Of a stretch of 64,000 nt of DNA, positions 26,884-35,672 are shown piece by piece. The notes below the pieces were generated by a model. That model ran no database searches. It worked only from the letters and a program-made list of their open reading frames with translations, and was not told the DNA's origin. Source of the stretch: Pyrinomonadaceae bacterium (GTDB lineage Bacteria > Acidobacteriota > Blastocatellia > Pyrinomonadales > Pyrinomonadaceae); NCBI GenBank assembly GCA_026129865.1, contig JAHCHG010000001.1, positions 124,001-188,000 of the forward strand. Direction: 5' to 3'. Position 1 is the stretch's first letter, and each line of letters begins with the position of its first letter. The translations under genes were made by a program, and so were the position numbers.

Positions 26884-27747
26884 CTATCTATCAAGTCTAG
26901 GAAATTTGGTTTTAAATTCTACCCTCTGTCCGGTTTTAGCATTTTGCACCCAGTGAGTTTCAAATTGTTGCATTCCTCCAACTTCCGAGGATGTATAGCT
27001 TGAGCTTCTCATTTTGTACCAATCACTTACCTGTCCCCCATATTGATTAGCCACTCTCGAAGCATCTCTAAAAGGTGTTCCTGTTCCATGTCCTGCCATC
27101 GGCTGTCCGGCTTCCCCCATCTGTTGTCGACTGGCTAAATCTTTTTTGAGATTAACACCATTAGAGGGATTACGTGGACTTGATGGACTTGACTTAACGG
27201 CTCCCGAATTTGGTTTTGCGCCAACTCTACCGGCAGTTCCGCCCAAAATCACGCCGGCGATTCCCGCTGACCTGCCTACATCCATTGCGATAGCCGCCGC
27301 TTTTCCATAAGCGTTGTCTTCGCAATAGAGCGCGTAGCCTAAGCCATTTCTGGCTCTGAAGAGATCGGAGAATCCAGCAGCCAAGTCCGCCGCCGTATCG
27401 ACACTGCCGTTCCACACCCAATGTTGCGGATCGCTCTTCCACCAATCGCGGGCATAATCAATTTTTTCATCACTCCAATCGGCAAAACTGCTTCCCCAAC
27501 CGCCGGAAAGTCCCATCGGGTCGGTAAAACTTTGCGGATTATTCCATACATAGCCGTAAAGATTAATATCGCCGCCGGCAAATCCACTTCGGTCTTCGGA
27601 AATGAATCTGACTACTTTTCCGTGATACCAAGGAGCTCGGTAATAAAGCAGTCCGATCAACTTGTCTTTTTCATTGCCGGGGTATTGGAATCGAGTTAAA
27701 AGGCTTCGATTTTCGGTTCTTGGAAACGACTTGGCAACGTTTAGCAA
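26884..27747 (-). CDS. Orphan Rhs toxin tip with degenerate core end (cassette 2)
   Basis: 287 codons headed by a TTG. Residues ~15-75 are a diverged Rhs core end (TRFQYPGNEKDKLIGLLYYR, FISEDRSGFAGGDINLYGYV, DPMGL boundary). A pre-toxin region shared with cassette 3 follows, then a ~110-residue tip (MAGHGTGTPFRDASRVANQY ... HWVQNAKTGQRVEFKTKFP). The tip has conserved-looking His, Arg and Lys and ends in GQRVEFKTKF, a pattern I associate with Rhs/CdiA nuclease-type tips without being able to name the family. The open frame extends about 45 codons further upstream without a start codon. Confidence 0.65.
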   Translation of the reverse strand: MLNVAKSFPRTENRSLLTRFQYPGNEKDKLIGLLYYRAPWYHGKVVRFISEDRSGFAGGDINLYGYVWNNPQSFTDPMGLSGGWGSSFADWSDEKIDYARDWWKSDPQHWVWNGSVDTAADLAAGFSDLFRARNGLGYALYCEDNAYGKAAAIAMDVGRSAGIAGVILGGTAGRVGAKPNSGAVKSSPSSPRNPSNGVNLKKDLASRQQMGEAGQPMAGHGTGTPFRDASRVANQYGGQVSDWYKMRSSSYTSSEVGGMQQFETHWVQNAKTGQRVEFKTKFPRLDR

Positions 27748-27884
27748 ATTATTCGAATTTTCATCAACAATATTTAAGTAAAAATCATCGATTTGTTCGC
27801 AATAGTTGCTAAACCTTGAGATTTTAATTTCTTGAAGGATTTGAAGAATATAAGATTCTTCGTAACAATTTTCCGTCCGCTTAC

Positions 27885-28355
27885 CTAATTTTTATTTAAT
27901 AGTTTCGATAATTTAGTTTCAACTCCTAGATATCCACACAGTGCATCCTCCTCCAGATGTGCCACATCGTAATTTACAGGCTCTTCAGCAATCAATTCCG
28001 ACGGATCGTCATCGTTATAAATAATCAGCAGATTGCGATTAGTGAATTCTTCCTGTCGTCCAAACACAGGCGTTTTCCAGATTTCACGATTCCAATCAGG
28101 CAGTTCTCCGATTATCTCCCATTCACCGTTGATCAGTCCGAGATCGCCGATTTTCAGGATTCGGATTGCATCCCTTGGTGAATAATCTTGCATCCTCGAC
28201 AGATCGGGAATTGACAAATATCGGTCGCCAAAAAAATAGGCGATGACGATTCTCCCTTTCGGAGCCATTCTGGCAACAACACCGACGGCGAATCCGTCCG
28301 GTTTTAACGGCACAGCGAACCAGCTGCCTTCTTTATAGTTTAGCTTTTTTCTCAT
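27885..28355 (-). CDS. Imm26-like immunity protein (cassette 1)
   Basis: 156 residues from the ATG at 28355. The N-terminal pattern LNYKEGSWFAVPLKPDGFAV ... GRIVIAYFFGDRY matches Imm26-type immunity proteins (a beta-rich 'G-x-x-F-x-x-P-L' opening and 'AYFFG' strand). The C terminus is acidic, as expected for an antidote to a basic nuclease. It starts 48 bp after the stop of the GIY-YIG-like Rhs tip and should neutralise that toxin. It still has an intact start and reading frame although the toxin gene is split, so it may also protect against incoming toxin. Confidence 0.7.
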   Translation of the reverse strand: MRKKLNYKEGSWFAVPLKPDGFAVGVVARMAPKGRIVIAYFFGDRYLSIPDLSRMQDYSPRDAIRILKIGDLGLINGEWEIIGELPDWNREIWKTPVFGRQEEFTNRNLLIIYNDDDPSELIAEEPVNYDVAHLEEDALCGYLGVETKLSKLLNKN

Positions 28356-28402
28356 TGTTAAAATTCCGCTTTTGGAATCGGATCGCTCAAATCCTAGAAA
28401 AA

Positions 28403-30583
28403 TCAATTCAATTTACTTAAGAAATCATATGCCGCATTCAAGTACTTTCGACGATTGGGGTTCTTTTCGGAAATCCCTCTTCTAAAATTAAAAGGCGCAT
28501 TAGAATACTTATTGTATAAAAGTTCCTCAAGCCCTCGTTGCTCGGCATAATCATCAGTTCTGTATTTAGGTCTAAAATCAAACTTTCCAAGTTCTGGATC
28601 CCGCGCATGTTCCGCCATTCGCCGTTCCAAGTCGTTAGTTCTGCCACCTCGCATAACCTTACCCGTGTTCGAATCAACTAAAACATAAACTCCTCCTCGT
28701 GGGAGGAACTTTTCAGCTCTTTTTCCAACCTTCGCTGCGCCGGCAGCCGCTCCAAAGAATGGTGCCATTGATGCCGCACTCAAAGCGGCATCGCAATAAT
28801 TTCCTCTGCCTACACTCACTAATCCATCAACCGCATCAGCCGGTTCGCCAAGAATAGGCACCATCCCTATCCCGGCGAGTATCATTTGGAGGTCATCCAT
28901 CATTTCCACGAAACCGCGCCTGCTCGGTTTCGGGCTTTTGAGCCTTTCCATCATTGCGTATTCATCCAACCCAAACGGATCCGAGAAATTCAATGAATTA
29001 TTCCCCACATAAGCAAACAAATTGACATAACCGCCCGCAAATCCAATCGGGTCTTCGGATGTAAATCTGCCGATCTGCGCGTCATAAAATCTCGCCCGGT
29101 AATAATGCAGTCCTGTAAAGTTGTCGTATTCCCGACCTGTGAACTGATATCGAGTCGAAAGATTCGTTGTGGCAGTACCGAATGAATCGTATGCGGTTTG
29201 TTCGGTGAGATTTCCTGATGAATCGGCTAATCCGTTCGTGCTTCCCAAATGATCGGCAAGAAAATACTTCGCCGTGCCATTTAACGAAATCTTCAATTTG
29301 TCGTCTATTCCAAGCCCGTTTTGATATTTGGTTAAGACTCCGTTGTTGTCGTCAACCAGAACGTCTTGCCCGTCATAGATGAACTTGGTGTTTTCCTTTC
29401 CGCCTCTGAAATATCTCTGCACTCGTCTGCCGAGCGCGTCATATTTGTAACGAACCGTTTCTTTTCTCGTCGAAGCCGATGTCAAACGGTTCTCGTAATC
29501 CCAAGTGAATCGCCAGAAGTTTTTACCCTCGGATTTAGTTACCAGATTGCCGTTCGCATCATAGTTGTAATTTGCCGTTGCCGTTGAAGCGAGCCGATTG
29601 AACTGTCCGGTTTGATATGCGTAGCTTGCGCTTTTGTGTGATGATGTTCGATTGCCGACATTATCAAACACATAATTTTCATTCGGCTGATTCGTGTTTG
29701 AATAAGTCGCCGAAGTCAAACGATCAATATTGTCATAACCGAAATTTCTCGTCTGCGAAGGTTCGGTAATCTGTGAAATTTGATTTGCCGGATTGTAAGC
29801 GTATTGCCGATCAAAAAGCGTGGCGGTCGAAGAAACGTCTTTGAGTCGCTTTAACCTCGACATTCCATCATATTCGTAAGTCGTTGTAACGCCGTTCGGT
29901 AAAACTTTAGAAGTCAATCTGTCGGCATTATCATAACCGAAATTTATCTGCGAGCTGTCGTTTGAATCAACGATATTCGCCAGCCGGTCGGCATCGTCAA
30001 AGTTATAAACCGCATACATCGCGCCGTCGAATTTCAGCCGTTGTTGGTTGACGCTCGGTGTGTGTTCATATTCATAATTTATCAAATGTCCGAAAACATC
30101 GGTCGTCGAAGTTATCCGGTGGCGGTTATCATAATCGAGCGAAACCGTTCCCGCTTCGTTCGCCGCCGTTTTCAAACGCGAGATGTCGTCGTAGGTATAA
30201 ACCGCTTCCAGATTCGGTGTTGTTGACGAAACTTCGCCGTAGATAATTTTTTTCAAACGGTTCAGATTATCGTATTCATAGTTCGTGATGCGCCCCGCGT
30301 AATCGGTGCGTTTCGTGCGGTTGCCGACCGCATCGTATTCGTAACTCATCACCGCTCCGGCGCGGGTCTGCGTTAATTGTCTGCCGAGCGCGTCATAGCT
30401 GAAATTGTAAACCTGATTGAGCGCGTCCTTGACCTCGATTGTCTGAAAACGCTGATTATATTTGACGGTCGTCGTTTCCAGTTCGGCATTCGTTACGGTG
30501 TTTGTCCGGTTCGCGTCGTCGTAGGCGTAAACCGTTTCACGATTTGCCGAATCAATAAATTTCTTTAGTCTGCCGACCGTATC
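28403..30583 (-). pseudogene. 3' half of the Rhs gene, ending in a GIY-YIG-like toxin tip
   Basis: These 726 codons continue the Rhs gene that starts at 35203; the IS110 element separates the halves at 30584. The region contains many YD repeats (YEYDAVGNR, YKYDALGRR and others), then the conserved core end (RYQFTGREYDNFTGLHYYRA, SEDPIGFAGG, NLFAYVGNN) and the DPFGL boundary. The ~190-residue tip has a pre-toxin part and a final domain GGVYVLVDSNTGKVMRGG, TNDLERRMAEH, then a Glu in AEQRGLEELLYNKY. These are the spacing and residues of a GIY-YIG-type nuclease. The half has no evident start of its own and lacks the export signal. Confidence 0.85.
28998..29205. repeat. Rhs core-end repeat shared with orphan cassette 4
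   Basis: This 208-bp segment matches 25568-25775 (offset 3430). 110 bp in the middle (29031-29140 and 25601-25710) are identical by eye. Such stretches allow homologous exchange of toxin tips. Confidence 0.9.
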
Positions 30584-30619
30584 GTAAATGGTATGAAAGG
30601 TAAAAGGGTTGAGCAGACC

Positions 30620-30860
30620 TCCCATGAATCGTTATGATTCTGTTTAGAATTAGGTTCGGGTTTGCCTGCTCAGCCTTGGTTCGCAACAATCAGTGAGCCT
30701 GCTTGAGGGGGCGGTTCGGTTATACGTATAGGCGTTTGGAGCCTGCTGTCGTAAATGAACCACCTTTTTCGCACGCACCATTTTGAGCTATCAAGCTCGG
30801 ATCAATAGTTGTTGCTCGCTTTGCGCGAATTTAATTCATTCAAAAATACGTTTTTAAGGA
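30620..30860 (+). ncRNA. Candidate bridge RNA region of the IS110 element
   Basis: IS110-family recombinases are known to use a structured 'bridge' (seeker) RNA encoded in a non-coding end of the element. This left end is long enough and has several small hairpins (GAATC-GTTAT-GATTC at 30625-30639; GAGCT-ATCA-AGCTC at 30785-30798). ATCAATAGTTGT at 30801-30812 is identical to the right junction of the second copy (24118-24129). The exact RNA ends are unknown. In IS1111-type relatives the RNA lies at the other end, so the right non-coding region is the alternative. Confidence 0.35.
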
Positions 30861-30869
30861 GATTTTCAG

Positions 30870-32267
30870 ATGAATCAAACGTCTCTAAAATTACCAGATT
30901 TTGCTGATCACGACAATCTTTTTTATGGTCTCGATCTGGCGAAAAAAGATTCGCAGCTGGCGGTTTTGGCTGCCGACGGCACTCAGCTCGCGAATTTTCG
31001 TTTTCCTTCCCGGCGTGAAAACTTTCTTTATCTTGCAAAAAGCTTAAAAAGCTCCGACACGATCGCGCTCGAGGTTTCGACCTCGGCAAACGCCGTGATG
31101 AGTGTTTTCAAACTCAATTCAGCGGCTCGATCTCTGCTTTCGAATCCGTTGCAGACCAAAGTGATCTCGCAAACGCGCTGCAAGACCGACAAGGTCGACG
31201 CCCGTGTTTTGGCTGATCTCGCCCGTGTCGATTATCTCCCGACCGTCTGGTTTCCCGATCAGGACACGCTTCGCCTGCGTCATCTTTTCACCGACCGCGA
31301 ACTGCTTGTCAAACATCGGACGCAGTTTAAGAATCAGATCCATTCCATTTTGCATCGCTCTCTGATCAAATATGAAACCGCTTCTTTGTTTACCAAACAA
31401 GGGCTTGATTGGCTGAATAACCTTCTGCTTTCCAATGAGTTAGATTCATTTGAAAAAGACCGCGCCGGTTTTCTTCTCGCCGAGATCAAACGTCAGGATA
31501 TTTTGATCGAAGACCTCGACGCGACCATCGCGGCGTTTATCCAATCCAATGCGGGATTCGCCCATCAGCTCAATCTGCTGCTTTCGATCCCCGGTATTTC
31601 CCTGGCTTCCGGCGGCGCGATACTTGCCGCCATCGGCGACGTTTCAAGATTTTCTTCAAAGAAAAAACTCGCTTCCTATTTCGGTCTGACGCCGCGGGTC
31701 AAACAATCCGGCGACAAACTCCATCTCGGCAGAATCTCAAAACAAGGCAACTCTTACGGCAGATTTATGGCGGTCGAAGCCGCCGAACATCTTCGCAAAG
31801 TCCCCGTTTATGCACGCCTTTTTCAAAAAATCAAAAAGAAAAAGAATCACAACGTCGCCAAGGTCGCCATCGCCCGCAAACTCATCGAACTCGTCTGGAT
31901 ACTTTTGACCAGAAACGAAGAGTTTATCTATTCGCGCCCGAAACGCTGCGATGATAAACGCTCTCTCGTCAAACAACTTGCAAAACGCAAAGCCAATCTC
32001 AAACTCGATAAAAAACCGACCAACCGCATTCTTTACGGCACAAACCTGCGCGGAACAATGATCCGCAATGAGATCCAAAAACGCGCCAACAACGAAGCCG
32101 CCCGCATCGCCGATCTGCTCGAACTCGGCAAAAAACTCGAAAAGATCAGCCCGTCCGGCTTTAATCCCAAAAAACCCAACTTCACCGATTGGCAGCGCCT
32201 TTTAGAGATCATCGCCGAAAATTACGCCAAACAGCTGGGAGAAAAACAGAGAGCCGCAAAAATCTAA
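30870..32267 (+). CDS. IS110-family transposase (DEDD recombinase)
   Basis: 465 residues. The N-terminal RuvC-like DEDD domain begins with FYGLDLAKKDSQLAVL, then IALEVSTSANAV and the typical CKTDKVDARVLADLARVDY. The C-terminal Tnp/Transposase_20 domain has LSIPGISLASGGAILAAIGD, ASYFGLTPRVKQSGDK and GRISKQGNSYGR. A basic C-terminal extension of ~130 residues follows. AAGGAG precedes the ATG. The frame is intact, so the element may be active. It catalyses RNA-guided, serine-dependent strand exchange through a circular intermediate. Confidence 0.95.
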   Translation: MNQTSLKLPDFADHDNLFYGLDLAKKDSQLAVLAADGTQLANFRFPSRRENFLYLAKSLKSSDTIALEVSTSANAVMSVFKLNSAARSLLSNPLQTKVISQTRCKTDKVDARVLADLARVDYLPTVWFPDQDTLRLRHLFTDRELLVKHRTQFKNQIHSILHRSLIKYETASLFTKQGLDWLNNLLLSNELDSFEKDRAGFLLAEIKRQDILIEDLDATIAAFIQSNAGFAHQLNLLLSIPGISLASGGAILAAIGDVSRFSSKKKLASYFGLTPRVKQSGDKLHLGRISKQGNSYGRFMAVEAAEHLRKVPVYARLFQKIKKKKNHNVAKVAIARKLIELVWILLTRNEEFIYSRPKRCDDKRSLVKQLAKRKANLKLDKKPTNRILYGTNLRGTMIRNEIQKRANNEAARIADLLELGKKLEKISPSGFNPKKPNFTDWQRLLEIIAENYAKQLGEKQRAAKI

Positions 32268-32479
32268 CCGGGCTCAACCGCCCCGAAAACAAACGGGCTC
32301 AACTGCCCGCAAAACAATCCATCAAATCACTTCAGGGTGAGGCTAAATCTAAAAACAACCTCCGCCCTAAAACTAAATCTCCGCCCAAAATCCTACATCA
32401 AAACCACCAATTCCCAAATCTACTCGAAAATAATTCAACCTTTTTTCCACTTCCCGCACCTTTTCACTTTACCTTTCTA

Positions 32480-35203
32480 TCAATATTCATATTTTTCAAC
32501 GAGCCGCGCCGCGCCGATTTCGGCAGGCGGATACTGAACTTCCTTGAGCCGGTCGAAATTGTCGGGAATGTAATTGGTCTGATTGCCGAGCGCATCCTTT
32601 TGCCAGATCAGATTCGACATCAGATCGTAACCGAATTCTCTTGAATGACTGAGCGGATCGGTGATCTTTTTCAAACGATACGCCGAATCGAATTCATAAA
32701 CGGTAATTTTCCCGCGCTCGTCCGTCATGCTTTCGAGCAGTCGGCGAATGTCGTATTTGTATGTGATCTTATCCGCGTTCGGATAAACAAGCTCGATTTT
32801 TCTCTGCGTGTCGTCGAAATAATTGTAGGTCGTTATATGATTGAGAGCGTTTGTAACGGTCTTCGTTCTGCCGCGAGCGTCGTATGTAAAATTCGTCTTT
32901 TTGCCGTTGGCATCTTCGATTTCCTGCAACAGTCCCGAACTCGCAAACCATTTGAATTTGGTAATTTTGTCCCGCGCATCCTTGATCGAATCGGGCAAGC
33001 CCTTATTATTCGTCGCCGGATATTCGACGGTCGTTATATTATCGAGCGCGTCTTTTGTTGTCAGCAGATTCCCGTTAGCATCGTATGTATTCGTCCAAAT
33101 CCCGTTCATCCGGTCTTTGTAAGTCAAAACCTGTCCGAACGAATTGTATGTAAAAGTAGAAGTTCCCCAAACGTCGGTCATCGTCAACGGATTTCCGTTT
33201 GCATCATATGTATAAATGGTCTGCCGTCCGAGCGCGTCGGTCTTTTTCGTCAAATTTAACTGGTTATCATATTCATACGTCGTTATTTCCGAGCCGCTTC
33301 CGCAATTACAGTTCCCTTCTGTCTTCGTCAAGACATTGCGACCTTTTGACTTATCGAAGAAATATTTGGTTACCCTGCCGAGCCCGTCCGTTACGGTTGT
33401 ATATGAAGGATTGGAATAGTCGAGAGTATATTTTTCCGTGCCGCCGTGTTTTTCAGACGTATATGCGCGTCCGCTGGGGTCGTATTGATGAGTTTCCAAT
33501 ATATTGTCCAGCGCGTCGCGCACGGTTCTTAGAAATGTGTTCGAACCGACGTTTGCATATTCATATCGTTTTTTCGATCCATCGCTGAACGACACCTCAT
33601 TCAAAAGGGTAGTCCCCGAAAAGTAAGAATAGCTCGCAATGTTTCCCAGCGCATCGCTGATCTGATAAACGAGCCCTCCAATAGAAATAATCGAAATCGT
33701 TCTCCCGAACGGATCGATTACGCTTTCTAGTACCCCATTGGCATTGTAGCTTATCGATGTTCTATTGCCGTTTCGATCTTCGAGCCATATTAACTTCCCG
33801 TTTGACCCGAATTGTCGTACACTGCCGTCTTTGTTAGTTAATAGGAACGTGTTATTAGATCCCTTAGATATCCAACCATGGAAATCACCAGTTACAGACT
33901 TAAATGATTGCGCCGTGTTCGTTCTGCCGAAATAAAGGGCTCGCCCGTCCGAACTCTGATATCTCAAAGAGAATTGATTAATCTCTTGAATTTGTTCGTC
34001 AAACAAGCTCGACCATCCAAACCCGAAGACGCCCGCAGTTTGATTTGCACTGTTGTACGTTCGCGAGAAATTTATCGATGCGGCGAGCCCGGGAAGACGA
34101 TAGTCAACCTCGTTGATAAACATATTCCCGTTTGAAACGTTAATTGGTTCGCCTACCGAAAGACCGCACGATGGATTACCGAAATTCTGATCCGAAAAAG
34201 CGCCAAAGCTCACGACATTTGAGGAGCGCTGTCGATTCACTCGGTTCGCAGTAACATAGAAATAGCTGATCTGGTTAAACGGCGAAATCCAGGGATCCTC
34301 ATAAGAAACTATCTCGGTCTGCGCACCAGGTTGACCCACATTATTCCAGGCATTCCACGTGTTATGAGCCGTACTAAACGTAAAAACCGTGTAACCCATC
34401 GCTCCCTCAACTCTATTCCACGAGAGCTGCAATTTATTGTTTGGGCTGATTGAGGCGGAAAGCGTCGGCTCACCAATATCTCTGGTGGTAGCGGAAACCG
34501 TTGGAGAACTTTTACACCGAGACCCATCGCAAACCTTCAGGTAAAATTGATAAGTTGCAAATGTGGACATAGGGGCGTTATATCCCCAGTATTTCGTTTC
34601 AAAACTCACTTGCTGACCGGGAGCCGTACTGTATTGAATCGGTAGCCAGGTACTGCCGCCGTCAGCCGAGCCGTAAACTGTATGAAGTATACTGGCGCCA
34701 GCAACACCTACCCACGATTGATGTATCTTTTCGTATTCAGTTCCGGTTGAGACCGAGAGAGAAGGCGTATCGAAATCGCGGGTAGTTACCGAAATTGAGT
34801 TCGAATTTGTTGGCACTCCGCAAATTGCTGTTGAAACATAAAAAGTATAGGTATGAAAAGTTTGAAGTGGCGAATTGTAGCCCCATACTCCAACTGTCAA
34901 GTTGACTTGTTGCCCTTCGCTGACAGAATACTGCACAACGCCCCAGGTTGCGCCACCATCAGGAGAACCGTGAACGGTATATATTCCGTTAGAGCCGGAA
35001 ACTCCAGTCCAGCTCTGCGTAACTTCACGAAACCCGGGTCCTGAAACAACGGTCAGCTGTGGCGGTCCGCCCGGATTGCACTGTTGTGCATTCACGTCGT
35101 AATTGCCGAAAATAAGAATAGAAAGTAGAAAAACAAGGAAAACTGAACTTTTAAACCGGTCGCTCGGAATAGGAATGCGACAAAGCAAAGAAACTTGTCT
35201 CAT
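32480..35203 (-). pseudogene. 5' half of the Rhs gene: exported, FN3-like repeats, DUF6531 and YD repeats
   Basis: 907 codons of an Rhs protein that would be about 1633 residues if joined to 28403-30583. It has a signal peptide (cleavage near NVNAQQ or DVNAQQ) and three fibronectin-III-like repeats (~45-340) with the phrase SPDGGATW / SADGGSTW. A DUF6531-type segment (NPSCGLSVGEPINVSNGNMF) follows, then YD repeats. The frame ends at a TGA contributed by the IS right end. The signal peptide suggests Sec export and surface display rather than loading on a type VI spike; no VgrG, Hcp, PAAR or EagR gene is nearby. No good Shine-Dalgarno sequence is seen at the ATG. Confidence 0.88.
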
Positions 35204-35614
35204 AAATTTGAGGTATTAGGTGGGGAGAATCTCACGTCCGCCTAATTCTTGTCTAGAATAATCAATTAGCACTCTTATCTCTTCGAGTTCGGATAGTTAT
35301 CGAAATGCGTTGTAATTTAGCGTTCAGGCATAAAAAGATTTGTGGAGCCGTAGATGCCCAAAAACGGCGAATTTTTTACTCGAGCTGGGTCATTCAAAAG
35401 CGAGTAAATAATCTTTTAAGTACCCACCAAAATAATTGCCGGAAGAGCGTGTCTAACTAGCACTCCAACTATTTCAAATTGACTTGAGATGAATAGTAAG
35501 GTTTTCCCAGATTTCCTGTCAAATTAATTTGCCGATTAACTTGTCTTGAGTGATTATTATTTTGTTCGCGACGTTCGCATTTACTTAAAATGCCGGGCTA
35601 ATCTCGATCCAATC
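35204..35614. other. Intergenic region upstream of the Rhs gene
   Basis: About 410 bp of AT-rich sequence with no convincing reading frame. It should contain the Rhs promoter, but I cannot point to a clear -35/-10 pair. No repeats or RNA gene were recognised. Confidence 0.5.
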
Positions 35615-35644
35615 AAAAACGGGAAGATTAGAGAGATCTTCCCG
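35615..35644 (-). terminator. Intrinsic terminator of sucC
   Basis: CGGGAAGAT (35620-35628) pairs with ATCTTCCCG (35636-35644). On the minus strand the stem is followed by TTTTT (complement of 35615-35619). It lies 29 bp after the sucC stop. Confidence 0.85.
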
Positions 35645-35672
35645 ATATTAATATTTGGTGAATTTTCGAAAT

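Larger units (their letters stand above)
30584..32482 (+). mobile_element. IS110-family insertion sequence inside the Rhs gene
   Basis: About 1.9 kb: a left non-coding end of 286 bp, the transposase, and a right non-coding end of 215 bp. The borders are deduced from the Rhs frame: deleting 30584-32482 joins the YEY codons to DTVGRL exactly in frame. The ends carry an imperfect subterminal inverted repeat (GAAAGGTAAA near the left, TTTACCTTTC near the right). No target duplication longer than about 3 bp is seen, as is usual for IS110. The transposase is opposite in direction to the Rhs gene. A 3' remnant of a second copy lies at 23776. Confidence 0.9.

Noticed and set aside
32645-33588. Long plus-strand open frames
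   Set aside because: They are antisense to the YD repeats of the Rhs gene; the repetitive codons keep the other strand open by chance.
24119-35203. Type VI secretion island
   Set aside because: No hcp, vgrG, PAAR, EagR or tss genes are present; the Rhs protein has a signal peptide instead.
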